64,000 bases of DNA from the NCBI GenBank assembly GCA_027922465.2, contig BQMF02000056.1:1-64000 (forward strand), given 5' to 3'. This DNA is from Turritopsis dohrnii (lineage: Eukaryota > Cnidaria > Hydrozoa > Anthoathecata > Oceaniidae). Shown here in pieces: positions 1 through 12,933 of the stretch. Position 1 is the stretch's first letter, and each line of letters starts with the position of its first letter. A program made the position numbers and the translations under genes. The notes under the pieces were generated by a model that worked only from the letters and a program-made list of their open reading frames with translations, searched no databases and was not told the DNA's origin.

Positions 1-904
1 ATGCACAGTCACCTGTCAGACATCTGGAAGTTATAGCATGACCTGACATCAGTTCATCAGAAACATATATAATAGGATCAGTAACCCTCCCAAGATTATA
101 TGGCAGTTATAGTGGAATGCGTTCTATATGGGATAAATTGATCAGTTTGGGAAGATGACGTTTTCAAATAATGTTGTTATTGCAAGATGTTGACACAAAA
201 AACATGTGGACCATTATATCTCTTTCCCCGCGGAGAATTTTGTATATTTTATTTAGAAAGAAACATATTAAATCGTTCTTTAACTTTTCATCATTTTCTC
301 TATATTTCGATCATTCCGAGATAATTCATACGTAAATTAAAAGACACAACAGATCCGTTAGTTATTGGCTTGTAACCAACATGAACGGTGGTCTGACTTA
401 TTTATTAACCTTAGCAATTAACAACTAAATCTCATTCCCTATAGCCGCACATTTCACTGTCTTATCTTACTGTAAGGTGACCACAGATTTACGTTGATTT
501 AGTGTGCCCCCTTTATATTAACATAACTACCTTCCCCCTTAGTATAATGACTTTTTGTTTTTGGATTATTATACACTCGTTACAATGGTGATATCACCTG
601 ACAGGTGTCCTGCAAGTTCAAATTTGAATTTTAACTTGTACTAAGGTAAGGAATGTCCCACGTAGCTGAATGACTACGCCTCTTCATGAGAAGACAGTAA
701 CCATTTCTGCAAAAACATCAACCGCGCCAGAAGCACCATCCGATTTATTCATTCTCAAGTGCGCAATTTTAAATAACTTTACTGTAGCTTCATCTATTTC
801 CAGTAAAGCATTACAAATCATCTTCGCACTACGCCCAACATCAACAAAAATACTATTCAGGTCGTCTCACTACTGCCTAACTTGTTCAATGGCCACGCAT
901 TACA
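1..904. other. No recognisable gene
   Basis: AT-rich DNA without a convincing coding frame. A short open frame near 670-930 runs into the first diverged satellite units and has no recognisable domain. The last 40 or so bases already look like a degenerate edge copy of the satellite that follows. Confidence 0.5.
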
Positions 905-2239
905 GTTCTCCATCAACATTCCCGAAATAAGCACTTGCTTCGCATGCATCACCTTTTTCACCTACATGACAGATTTGTCGATGAATTGTCGAGTTCTTAT
1001 TATGCGAACTGAACTTCCCGAATTGAGCACTTGTTCCGTGAAAGGTAACCGCATGCACCATCTGGTTCACTAACCAGACAGATTTGTTGATGAACTGTCG
1101 ATTTCTTATTATGCGAACTGAACTTCCCGAAACGAGCACTTGTTCCGTGAAAGGTAACGCATGCATCACCTTGTTCACTAACCAGACAGATTTGTCGATG
1201 AACTGTCGAGTTCTTATTATGCGAACTGAACTTCCCGATACGAGCACTTGTTCCGTGAAAGGTAACCGCATGCATCACCTTGTTCATCAACCAGACAGAT
1301 TCGTCGATGAATTGTCGAGTTATTATTATGCAAACTGAACTTCCCGAAACGAGCACTTGTTCCGTGAAAGGTAACGCATGCATCACCTTGTTCACCAACC
1401 AGACAGATTTGTTGATGAAACGTCAAGTTCTTATTATGCGAACTGAACTTCCCGAATTGAGCACTTGTTCCGTGCAAGGTAACCGCATGCACCACCTGGT
1501 TCACTAACCAGACAGATTTGTTGATGAACTGTCGATTTCTCATTATGCGAACTGAACTTCCCGAAACGAGCACTTATTCCGTGAAAGGTAACGCATGCAC
1601 CACCTTGTTCACCTACAAGACAGATTTGTCGATGAATTGTCGATTTCTTATTATGCGAAATGAACTTCCCGAAACGAGCACTTGTTCCGTGAAATGTAAC
1701 GCATCCATCACCTTTTTCACTAACCAGACAGATTCGTCGATGAATTGTCCAGTTCTTATTATGCGAACTGAACTTCCCGATACGAGCACTTATTCCGTGA
1801 AAGGTAACGCATGCACCACCTTGTTCACCAACAAGACAGATTCGTCGATGAATTGTCGAGTTCTTATTATAGGAACTGAACTTCCCGAAACGAGCACTTG
1901 TTCCGTGAAAGGTAACGCATGCATCACCTTGTTCACCAACAAGACAGATTCGTCGATGAATTGTCGAGTTCTTATTATAGGAACTGAACTTCCCGAAACG
2001 AGCACTTATTCCGTGAAAGGTAACGCATGCACCAACTTGTTCACCTACAAGACAGATTCGTCGATGAATTGTCGAGTTCTTATTATGCGAACTGAACTTC
2101 CTGAAACGAGCACTTATTCCGTGAAAGGTAACCGCATGCACCACCTTGTTCACTAACGAGACAGATTTGTTGATGAACTGTCGAGTTCTTTTTATGCGAA
2201 ATGACTATCCCGAAACGAGCACTTGTTCCGTGAAAGGTA

Positions 2240-3540
2240 ACGCATGCATCACCTTGTTCACTAACCAGACAGATTTGTCGATGAACTGTCGATTTCTTAT
2301 TATGCGAACTGAACTTCCCGAAACGAGCACTTATTCCGTGAAAGGTAACGCATGCACCACCTTGTTCACCTACAAGACAGATTTGTCGATGAATTGTCGA
2401 TTTCTTATTATGCAAACTGAACTTCCCAAATCGAGCACTTGTTCTGTGAAAGGTAAAAGCATGCATCACTTTGTTCACTAACCAGGCAGATTTGTTGATG
2501 AACTGTCGAGTTCTTATTATGCGAAATGAACTTCCCGAAACAAGCACTTGTTCCGTGAAATGTAACGCATGCACCACCTTGTTCACCTACAAGACAGATT
2601 TGTCGATGAATTGTCGATTTCTTATTATGCAAACTGAACTTCCCAAAACGAGCACTTGTTCCGTGAAAGGTAACCGCATGCACCACCTTGTTCACTAACC
2701 AGACAGATTTGTCGATGAATTGTCGATTTCTTATTATGCGAAATGAACTTCCAGAAACGGGCACTTGTTCCGTGAAATGTAACGCATGGATCACCTTTTT
2801 CACTAACCAGACAGATTTGTTGATGAAACGTGGAGTTCTTATTATGCGAACTCAACTATCCGTAATGAGCACTTGTTCCGTGAAAGGTAACGCATGCATC
2901 ACCTTGTTCACTAACCAGACAGATTTGTCGATGAACTGTCGATTTCTTATTATGCGAACTGAACTTCCCGAAACGAGCACTTATTCCGTGGAAGGTAACG
3001 CATGCACCACCTTGTTCACCTACAAGACAGATTTGTCGATGAATTGTCGATTTCTTATTATGCAAACTGAACTTCCCAAATCGAGCACTTGTTCTGTGAA
3101 AGGTAACCGCATGCATCACCTTGTTCACTAACCAGGCAGATTTGTTGATGAACTGTCGAGTTCTTATTATGCGAAATGAACTTCCCGAAACAAGCACTTG
3201 TTCCGTGAAATGTAACGCATGCACCACCTTGTTCACCTACAAGACAGATTTGTCGATGAATTGTCGATTTCTTATTATGCAAACTGAACTTCCCAAAACG
3301 AGCACTTGTTCCGTGAAAGGTAACCGCATGCACCACCTTGTTCACTAACCAGACAGATTTGTCGATGAATTGTCGATTTCTTATTATGCGAAATGAACTT
3401 CCAGAAACGGGCACTTGTTCCGTGAAATGTAACGCATGGATCACCTTTTTCACTAACCAGACAGATTTGTTGATGAAACGTGGAGTTCTTATTATGCGAA
3501 CTCAACTATCCGTAATGAGCACTTGTTCCGTGAAAGGTAA
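2240..3540. repeat. Higher-order repeat, 6-unit block (about 650 bp) in tandem
   Basis: Variant units recur in the same order 650 bases apart. The stretch beginning near 2,471 reappears at 3,121 and the one near 2,688 at 3,338, with identical deduced peptides. A third copy of the same block lies at 5,074-5,490, 1,953 bases (18 units) downstream. The diagnostic variants are the GCATGGATCACC unit and the unit with CAACTATCCGTAATGAGC. Confidence 0.85.
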
Positions 3541-3683
3541 CGCATGCATCACCTTGTTCACTAACCAGACAGATTTGTCGATGAACTGTCGAGTTCTTAT
3601 TATGCGAACTGAACTTCCCGAATTAAGCACTTGTTCCGTGAAAGGTAACCGCATGCACCACCTGGTTCACTAACCAGACAGAT

Positions 3684-5203
3684 TTGTTGATGAACTGTCG
3701 AGTTCTTTTTATGCGAAATGACTATCCCGAAACGAGCACTTGTTCCGTGAAAGGTAACGCATGCATCACCTTGTTCACTAACCAGACAGATTTGTCGATG
3801 AACTGTCGAGTTCTTATTATGCGAACTGAACTTCCCGAAACGAGCACTTGTTCCGTGAAAGGTAACGCATGCACCACCTTGTTCACCAACCAGACAGATT
3901 TGTTGATGAATTATCGAGTTCTTATTATGCGAACTGAACTTCCCGAATTGAGCACTTGTTCCGTGAAAGGTAACCGCATGCACCACCTGGTTCACTAACC
4001 AGACAGATTTGTTGATGAACTGTCGATTTCTTATTATGCGAACTGAACTTCCCGAAACGAGCACTTGTTCCGTGAAAGGTAACCGCATGCACCACCTGGT
4101 TCACTAACCAGACAGATTTGTTGATGAACTGTCGATTTCTTATTATGCGAACTGAACTTCCCGAAACGAGCACTTATTCCGTGAAAGGTAACGCATGCAC
4201 CACCTTGATCACCTACAAGACAGATTTGTCGATGAATTGTCGATTTCTTATTATGCAAACTGAACTTCCCAAAACGAGCACTTGTTCCGTGAAAGGTAAC
4301 CGCATGCACCACCTTGTTCACTAACCAGACAGATTTGTCGATGAATTGTCGATTTCTTATTATGCGAACTGAACTTCCCGAAACGAGCACTTATTCCGTG
4401 AAAGGTAACCGCATGCACCACCTTGTTCACTAACGAGACAGATTTGTTGATGAACTGTCGAGTTCTTTTTATGCGAAATGACTATCCCGAAACGAGCACT
4501 TGTTCCGTGAAAGGTAACGCATGCATCACCTTGTTCACTAACTAGACAGATTTGTCGATGAACTGTCGAGTTCTTATTATGCGAACTGAACTTCCCGAAA
4601 CGAGCACTTGTTCCGTGAAAGGTAACGCATGCACCACCTTGTTCACCAACCAGACAGATTTGTTGATGAATTATCGAGTTCTTATTATGCGAACTGAACT
4701 TCCCGAATTGAGCACTTGTTCCGTGAAAGGTAACCGCATGCACCACCTGGTTCACTAACCAGACAGATTTGTTGATGAACTGTCGATTTCTTATTATGCG
4801 AACTGAACTTCCCGAAACGAGCACTTGTTCCGTGAAAGGTAACCGCATGCACCACCTGGTTCACTAACCAGACAGATTTGTTGATGAACTGTCGATTTCT
4901 TATTATGCGAACTGAACTTCCCGAAACGAGCACTTATTCCGTGAAAGGTAACGCATGCACCACCTTGTTCACCTACAAGACAGATTTGTCGATGAATTGT
5001 CGATTTCTTATTATGCAAACTGAACTTCCCAAATCGAGCACTTGTTCTGTGAAAGGTAACCGCATGCATCACCTTGTTCACTAACCAGGCAGATTTGTTG
5101 ATGAACTGTCGAGTTCTTATTATGCGAAATGAACTTCCCGAAACAAGCACTTGTTCCGTGAAATGTAACGCATGCACCACCTTGTTCACCTACAAGACAG
5201 ATT
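3684..5203. repeat. Higher-order repeat, 7-unit block (about 760 bp) duplicated
   Basis: Units at 3,684-4,443 repeat at 4,444-5,203 with a 760-base shift. Examples are the TTTTTATGCGAAATGACTAT variant at about 3,705 and 4,465 and the ATTATCGAG variant at about 3,911 and 4,671. Only a few substitutions separate the blocks, such as CTAACCAG versus CTAACTAG, which points to recent unequal exchange. Confidence 0.85.
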
Positions 5204-5711
5204 TGTCGATGAATTGTCGATTTCTTATTATGCAAACTGAACTTCCCAAAACGAGCACTTGTTCCGTGAAAGGTAACCGCATGCACCACCTTGTTCACTA
5301 ACCAGACAGATTTGTCGATGAATTGTCGATTTCTTATTATGCGAAATGAACTTCCAGAAACGGGCACTTGTTCCGTGAAATGTAACGCATGGATCACCTT
5401 TTTCACTAACCAGACAGATTTGTTGATGAAACGTGGAGTTCTTATTATGCGAACTCAACTATCCGTAATGAGCACTTGTTCCGTGAAAGCAAATATCTCA
5501 AGGTAATTACTTATTTTGCCATCTTATTTGCAAGGTCATCAGGATATGGGCTATCATTTGATAACGAAAAGGGAAATAGATATAGAAGAAACATTTAATG
5601 TTTTGCAATTATTTCTCTTTCGTATTAAAAAGAAGGATATTTGCTGCTACTGTGATGCAAATTATTAACAAAAAGAAATTTTATTACTCTAAGTAAAAAA
5701 AGAAAACGCAC

Positions 5712-8700
5712 TTACTCAGCACCCGATAAAGCAATCTGAAGTTTTTGATCGAACAACTTTTTCTTCTTCTCATTCCATATATTTATCATGTATTGGATGA
5801 AAAACATGAAATGCTCTTGCGACATCTGCTTAGCTGAGGCCTTGATACATTGAAGGTATGAGTTAAATTGCTCACATATACTAGTGTTAACGACACGAAG
5901 ATCTTGCATTGCTTTGCTACTGTAAAGCGAAGAACAGCTGTGACTAAATCCGTGGAAGATGTCATGATAAAATCTCGTATCTTTAAAGTATCCTGCTTCA
6001 CGATTTAAGCAGTATTCCTCCAAACCACAAGCAAAGTCGTAAAAAATTACTTCTGGCGGCTTTTCAAGATGGGTGTAAAGGGAATAGGCCGGATCTTTTC
6101 TTCCTTCACTTCCGTTTACAATGTGGCAACCATAACAGTGTCCATGCATTGGACAAAACCATAAAAACAAAAATGTGGTTCCCTTTTTGGTTACAACTGG
6201 GTAGATCTTTTTGCAGGAGGAGGTCGAAGGCTGATCATCATGATTATTATGTGGGTTGACATCTACACTGAATGATCGTGGTCGTCTGATCTGTTCTCCT
6301 TTTGCCGAAAAATAATACGCCCGGCCAAACTGAGGAGGGTTATATATAGGCCAGGAATCGGCAAACAATTTTCTGGCTCGATATCGCTCTTGTGAATGTC
6401 TTTTACTTTATCACGAAGATAAGAAACTATAGCAAAAGCATCATGATCCAGTGAACCATTAACATAGAATTCTTGAAGAAAATCGGATAAATGAAGAGAA
6501 TGACAACGCACTGCAGATATTGGAACTGACGTTACTGACAGCGTCGATAGCAATGAAACCGTTGATAAAGAAATTAATGCCCTTAAAGGAAAAACTTCAC
6601 TGCGGCAATATGTTGCCTTGGAGAAAGTTCTTTGTTAATAAATCGTTCCAATAACTTCTTGCTATCAGCTGGGAAAACAGCTAGTAGATTTCGATTCTTC
6701 TGAGCTAATTGCATTTCTGTCAAATCGAGTGTGACTGGGAACTTCGTAAGTTCTTTGAGATGAATGCGTGACTCTCGGATAATCTTTTCGGTTTCTTTTT
6801 GCTTGGATATTGGTATATCGTCAGACTTTTGAGGATATGCGAGAAAACATCTATCGAAACGGCGATGAAGGGTATTTTGTAAATCGGTACGTATGGAAGG
6901 CTCAACTGGTTTTATGTTACAATGTTTCTGGTGAATGCCAACCTTCGTTGCATCACAAGCCAGAACTTTAGGAGTAAATCCACACCAATGACACGGGGTA
7001 CGAAATTCACGACTTTGACTAGAAGCCCACGAAAAAAATAACTTTTTTTGCTGACACAAACAATCTAGGGGATTGGTGGCGGATGTACGTTTTGTTCATT
7101 AGAGAACGAAATGCGTTGAAGTTGCACTTCATTTCTGTTACCATATCGATAAATTCCCAGCAGACCTCTTCACCGATACAAAGTAATCCGGAAATGCGGT
7201 AAATATTTTCACAAGCACCATTCCAACTGATCGTGCATGTTTTATTCCGGCAAATAATGGAAAAGGCATTCACGGAAATACACGCAAGCTTCGTGTACAA
7301 TGTTGTAACGCAATCAAATTGGTATAGGAATTGCCCAGTTCCGTCTTTTGGCCAAGGGAGCTAAATTATAAAAGGTTGTCAATGATAAAACACGAAGACT
7401 AAATATATAAATGATACATATTAAAGCTTGGACTACATTTACCTTGCATTCACAAACTTCTGTTTTACAGCTCGGAAACATTGACACATGGAAATCGGAA
7501 TTTTTAATTTTGTATATATACGTCTGTCGATCTAGGCAATTTTTAATTAACTGGTCATCGAAAGGATCATTACCAACTTTGCGCTGGTATGGCGAATAAA
7601 ATCTCCAAAAGCCATCAGATTGATTAAATGGAACTCTCCGCTGAAGAAAGAAACAAATATTCAATATAGCAAGGTTTATATATATGTACTTCTGTTTCTT
7701 TTTCTCTTTACCGTCCCTTCTATTCAAAAACTTTTATAAATGAAAACATCAGCTGGGCAACATGAAAACTTACTTCGTTGAATTCATCGGAAACATTCCT
7801 TTCATCGCCATCTTCTTCTAGAAATTCATTGACACATTCTTCGTTGTTATCATCATCATCATCATCATCACCGATATTAGCATCATCAACATCTGATTCA
7901 TTTACCTCATCGGCATTACACGTTTGCAGCATAGCATATTCATTTTTGCGAAAGTCCAGATGGCATTTAAGGAATTTAAGATGTGGACACAGCGTAGTAC
8001 ATGTATTAAGTTGAATGATGTTTTTCTTCTTACTGAACTGACTCTGGCAAATTCCAGAGCAACACTTAACATATACTTGGTTGTTTGATTTCGATTTAAA
8101 CATGTGCGCAAACTCAACATCGAAACCAACACACACAGAAAACTTCTCAATATCTGCGTAGGTTGATGGCAAGTTAACAACCGGTTCTTTTGCAGTATCG
8201 ATACCAGTTTTTATTTTTTTGACTAACAAGCTATCTGAGATGCTTTCAACATTCTATGAAAAATTAAATTACCGTTAAAACACCGTTGTAATGACATTAC
8301 AATTTCTAGATCCTCTATATACTACCATCTTACCATGTCATGAATTTCTGCAAAAAAACCTACAATGACAACAAGTAATCCCTTCCCAATCATTTTCACC
8401 GAAATTAACCAACACTGTTGACATCAACGTTCTATATGTTTCACATGTACAAGTGTATGTCATTCTACCTTCCATCATTGTCTTTGTTACTATCACGTAT
8501 TCATTAAACTGCAAAAAAGAAAGTAGAGATATAAAACATTTAGAGGACTGATAAAGTTACAACCAATGTAACAGTTTTTAAAAGCATATTATATTGCCAC
8601 CTTAAAATTTCCGGATTCTGAGTTGTAATCATTCATAATCACAATTTCATCGATAGGTAACTTCACTCGCCATAGTAGAGTTCCATCTCCAATGAGGTTG

Positions 8701-10088
8701 CTTTTAAAGGAATTGTAGATAGATTGGGTACCAACTGTTGTTTGGATTTTCATTGTGTCATACTCTTCATCTGTTATTCCAAGGAAGTCTAGCAAATCAT
8801 TTGAGTTAAGTCTGACACGTTTTCGAGGATTTACTGATGTTCGTTCCAACAAAAAGTGAGATAAATTGACTGGAACAATATGATACTTGTTAGCATCCAC
8901 AAAAGAAAGAATAGTTTTTAAGTGAGCTCTTATCTTATCTATTTGACTACTTTCATTGTTAAGTTCTAAAATCCTACTAAGAACAGTAGTCATAATCTGG
9001 TGGCGTGGTGATTTTCCTTTAGGTAGGACATGCTCTTCCTTTTTGACTCCGTGTGCTTTACTTGAAGCCCAATGATGATAATTAGGGCATGAAGATAACA
9101 CGAAAAACTGTTGCTCTACAGAAAGAAATTCAACATCTTTGAATTTTTCGACTGCACCATTAATAGAAAGTTGATTAAGATGTGGATCTAGCATGTAATA
9201 TTTTATTTTTCTGTCCCACAAAAGAGAATCCCCAAGATTGTGCAACTTGAAATAACTAAAACAAAATGAATTAATTAGATGGAAAGAGGCTAGCAGGTTT
9301 CATACCAAAGCTAATAAGTTTATAAAGCTCACTAGTTATCAGCACTAAAACTGTCCTTTGAATAACGGGACATTCGTTTGCAAAACACCACATAACCAGG
9401 TGCATATTCATCAAATTGTTTCTGGATTGTAGCATGGGCAAGTGGTAAATATTTTGACACTGATGTTTTATTGTGCTGAGTTATATCTTTAAACATTTTT
9501 TGGCAGGTGTAGTATCTAAAAAAAGTAAAGCCACTGAATAAAATGATTTATAGTGAAGACATAAGAAAAGATCATAGCATTAGAACCAGAAGATAGAGAA
9601 TATAATCCTTTTTACTAACCAGGTTTCAAATTTTCACGATGTTGTAATGTTGCTGCAATGTCCCAGACATTGCAAATATGCAAAACATTCTTGAATATTA
9701 AACTTTTTAATTACATCTGCAAATAATCATTTCCAATTGCTTTGGAGAAACTGTTTCAAAACACCAGATTCAAAACACCTGAAGAGAAAATAATACAATA
9801 AACATATGATTTGAAAGCAAGAAGATATTTGTATTTTTAAATGTTCTTCACATACCTCAAATATAAAATAAATTGTCCATTCAAATTAAACACCAGTGGT
9901 ATACAGTAGAGAATTCCATCAGTACAATTTGGATATGAAGCTAGTAACAATATCTGCTTTTCAACAACTAACATATGTGGAGTTCCCAACATATGCTTTT
10001 TAGATGGATCTTCAAGGAATATGGTCGAAGTAATTGACTGCTGGATGTGTTTTTCGTAGTTTGCAGCTTCCAGTGAATTTATAAGCAA
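5712..10088 (-). pseudogene. Decayed KDZ-type (Zisupton/Dileera-like) transposase gene, multi-exon
   Basis: Several minus-strand coding blocks make one protein in order: about 10088-9856, 9515-9345, 9257-8604, 8516-8340, about 8229-7774, 7641-7453, 7300-7019, 7059-6583, 6553-6263 and 6368-5712. Recognisable parts are a cysteine/SWIM-like segment (CTCETYR, then CCHC), an acidic aspartate-rich linker, the CHWCGFTPKVLACD block and YDFACGLEEYCLNRE near the C-terminus. These are typical of KDZ transposases and HMGXB3-like host relatives. Splice signals are good in places, such as GAA/gtaagt at 7773. The frame is broken at four or more points (near 8,350, 7,040, 6,590 and 6,350), mostly in A or T runs. 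It is probably a dead element; assembly indels could explain some breaks. I found no terminal inverted repeats. Confidence 0.6.
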
Positions 10089-10181
10089 AGCAGAAAATCT
10101 TCAACACTTTCTATGAAAAAGAAAAATACATAATAATGCACATTCATAAACATTTATGCCAACAATGTTATATATTGTCAG

Positions 10182-10842
10182 TTGAATCATGGACGTATAA
10201 AAAGAGAAGGACTCACAACTCATTTCAATAGCTATTCAATTCTATTGTTAAAATCCATTGTGTCGGCATCCCTTTCATACCAAAGCGCGTCTCGCATTTC
10301 ACTGGATTTTTGTTGAGACGAACGATTATTTACGTGCCAATCCAACGCGGAAAACTGAAATATCAGAGGAATTAAGACTCATTAGCTTTCAAAACACTTT
10401 TATTCATTGTTCAAAGCCACAGACGACGATATTTAGTCGTTTTTAAAATGTTTGTGAGTTTGCTAGAAGATGTTACAAGTGAAAATAGAAGAAAATCATG
10501 GCACAGCGTCTCTGCATGTTATGAAGTTAATATTTGCGCCTCAAAAATGCCTAAGCTACACAAAACAGAGAGATAGTTTATCTATCTTTTCTGAAAGTTT
10601 CAAGTCTGAAGCTTTAGGAACTCCTAAGGAATCATACTTTTAGTTTTGGTGTTTTTCAACAGTTTTCGTGTTTATAACAAAAGGCTGCTAGTGTGGAAGC
10701 CAATGGAAACATGTATTTTTAACAGCACTTGAGGGAGTTTCAAAACTGCTTTTGTCAAAATTTCAATAAAGCGAGGCGAGCTTGTTTGAATAGATTTATA
10801 AAAGTTGTAAGTCCTTCTCTTTTTATACGTCCATGGTTGAAT
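10182..10842. mobile_element. About 660-bp element with inverted terminal repeats, family unknown
   Basis: A left arm at 10182-10220 (GGACGTATAAAAAGAGAAGG in its core) is repeated in inverted orientation at 10801-10842 (CCTTCTCTTTTTATACGTCC). The pairing extends for about 35-40 bases with few mismatches. The interior has no convincing coding frame. This looks like a non-autonomous DNA transposon, but the arms are imperfect at the outside and I cannot define the target duplication. Confidence 0.6.
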
Positions 10843-12302
10843 ATAAATGAACATACTAACCATTATTTGTAGACAAATGTAGCATACTGCTTTGCTGCAA
10901 ATGATCATCTTCTGTATGCTCTAAATTGTTTAAAATAAGTGTAAGATACCAATCTAATTGCATTGAATTTCAGAAAGGGATGCATAGTAGACAGTCTGCT
11001 ACATTATCTTTAAGATAGTATGTTATTAAAAATGAAAATATTTTGACTGAAGGAATAGACATTCATGGAGGAGTAGGTAGTACCATTGATGCATGCCATA
11101 CTTGTTGATGATGTGTTTTGCTGATCCATTGTCCTAACCAACTATCTCAGGTTCCAAACCAATAAAACTAAAGCAAATCATAACAAGATCATAACAGACA
11201 TTAATCAAAATGTTATAAATTAAAAATTTAAAGGATTTATTATGGTTTCAGAATTATCTTCCTTAGTGTTATATCATGAATACAATGAATGATATTTACA
11301 TAAAGTAATATCATTAACTACACATTTACATACACATCTGTCACAAATTACAAGTCAATTTGTCTTTATAAGCAGTCAAAGTGTTTCCTCTTAAAAAAAT
11401 AGAGACAGACAACCTATATGATTATCTGTGACGCATTGTTTGTAACTTCGATATATATTTTTCTGATCACGGGTTTTCTCCAAATACCCACAAAAGATAA
11501 TCACAAAACTATTAGTTATATATAAAACAAATTTCTAACCATGATTAAGGAAGTTAAAGGTTAAAGATTTCTCTATTTTCCTGAAGAAATTTGTCCATTG
11601 GTAAAATGTTTGGTATATACGCCAAATGAAACTTAGGAACTAATAAAATAAATTTAGAAAGTCATTCGTAACAAAGTAAAAACAAAATTAAAAAAGTAAA
11701 TCAACTATCTGTATAATTTCCTTGCTACACTGTATCCAGTCGGGCAGTTGTACAGTCCTGTAAGGTAAAATGTGTGTACTAAACTAGGTAAGCACTATAT
11801 TCAAAACCTTATTACCACATTTTTAGTTTCAAATATATAAGCCTTTAGTTAGAAATTATCTTCAGAACTCACAGCGATTGCTATCTGACAATCACTAATT
11901 ACTTTGATGAGTCTACATGGAAATTTGTTTGAACTTGGAAAATGTCAGAATAAGAGTACTTACCATTCAACTAGTTCCAGTTAATGTTTTTTTCTGTTTC
12001 TTTTGTCACCGTCCCTACTGAAAAAAGGAAGAGCAAATACAATCATATACAAATTGTCACATGTTCAAAAAATGAACATGTTTTTAACAAACACATTCCT
12101 CACAACTTAACTTACTATGTGGCATTTTGCTTGGTTATCATCAGCAAATAGTATATAAGCCATAAGGCTAATTATTAGGATGATAATATGATGAGTTGCA
12201 TAGCCTCAATATTTAATTTCTTTGTTTAAACGATGCCTTGGTCTTGTTTTATCCATACACTGGTTTTGTTTATTTAGTTTTTTTTGGACTAAGTAAAGTG
12301 TT
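10843..12302. other. No recognisable gene
   Basis: About 1.5 kb of AT-rich intergenic DNA. I see no long open frame, tandem repeat or clear element boundary. Confidence 0.5.
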
Positions 12303-12350
12303 GCCCATGACATTGTTTATAATGCAGCCCATGACATTGTTTATAATGCA
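12303..12350. repeat. Perfect 24-bp tandem duplication
   Basis: The sequence GCCCATGACATTGTTTATAA plus TGCA occurs twice back to back, at 12303-12326 and 12327-12350, with no mismatch. It lies just outside the MITE that begins at 12367. Confidence 0.9.
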
Positions 12351-12366
12351 TACAAAATTAGAAAGG

Positions 12367-12510
12367 GGTGCTATTTCCTTTTGGCACCCCCCACTCTCCG
12401 TCCAGGGTCAGGGTTAGGGTCAGGGTTAGGATTAGGGTTATTTTTATCTCCGTGATGAAAAGCTAACTAGTAAAAAAATATGGCAGGGGGTGCGAAAAGG
12501 AAATAGCGCC
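12367..12510. mobile_element. 144-bp MITE with 9-bp target duplication and telomere-like core
   Basis: The left end GGTGCTATTTCCTTTTGGCA and the inverted right end GGCGCTATTTCCTTTTCGCA form terminal repeats of about 25 bases. The 9-mer TTAGAAAGG flanks both sides (12358-12366 and 12511-12519), as expected for a target-site duplication. A 9-base duplication fits Mutator-like or Merlin-like families, though the family is not proven. The interior at 12404-12440 holds several GGGTTAG/GGGTCAG units resembling telomeric TTAGGG. A related terminal-repeat fragment lies at 42077-42103. Confidence 0.8.
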
Positions 12511-12933
12511 TTAGAAAGGCTGATTGGAACCATGAATATTAACGATTTGGGGAATGTGGGGAACGTCTTTTTCGTCTGTGGTTTGACCACATGGGTATAC
12601 CTAGTTGCATCATGCATGGTAGAAAGCAGTGTTATTATTTTATATTGATACTAGTTACATCATTTACTAATTTACCAACTACAACCATTATTTGTAACAA
12701 TAAAAGATGCAAAAAATCCCGCTCACCAGCTCGCCAAAGGAAGTGATAAAAGATCAAGACTAAAGCACATTGTTAGACTTAAATCTCTGTGATTCAAAGA
12801 AAAGTTTGCGACACGATCGTCACACAGCTGTAGTACCATTATTAAATATTTCGGACCAAATGTACAAGAGTATCCTTTGACCAATGAAATTGTAGAATTT
12901 TTATAAGCGAGCCATGAACTTCCCCGACCTGAG

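Larger units (their letters stand above)
905..5490. repeat. 108/109-bp tandem satellite array, about 42 units
   Basis: The landmark GAACTTCCCGA recurs at 1011, 1120, 1228 and onwards with spacings of 108 or 109 bases to about 5,490. A typical unit starts GCATGCACCACC, has TTGTCGATGAATTGTCGA in the middle and ends CCGTGAAAGGTAAC. The 109-base form carries one extra C before GCATGC. Because 108 is 36 codons, long open frames exist on both strands and break wherever a 109-base unit shifts the frame. These frames encode near-identical 36-residue repeats in several frames at once, which is what a satellite produces by accident, so I do not call them genes. Units differ by scattered substitutions; edge units are the most diverged. 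Confidence 0.95.

Noticed and set aside
1434..2153. Long open frame (239 codons) with repeated FHGISARFGKF-type units
   Set aside because: It is a frame of the 108-base satellite; equivalent frames are open on the other strand and break at 109-base units. No start, splice or domain evidence.
905..5490. Possible CRISPR array
   Set aside because: Units are contiguous 108/109-base tandem copies without unique spacers, and the DNA is eukaryotic.
7840..7875. ATC microsatellite as a separate repeat
   Set aside because: It encodes the aspartate run of the KDZ-type protein and is short.
12404..12440. Chromosome end or true telomere
   Set aside because: Only a few degenerate units, bounded by MITE terminal repeats and embedded in ordinary sequence on both sides.
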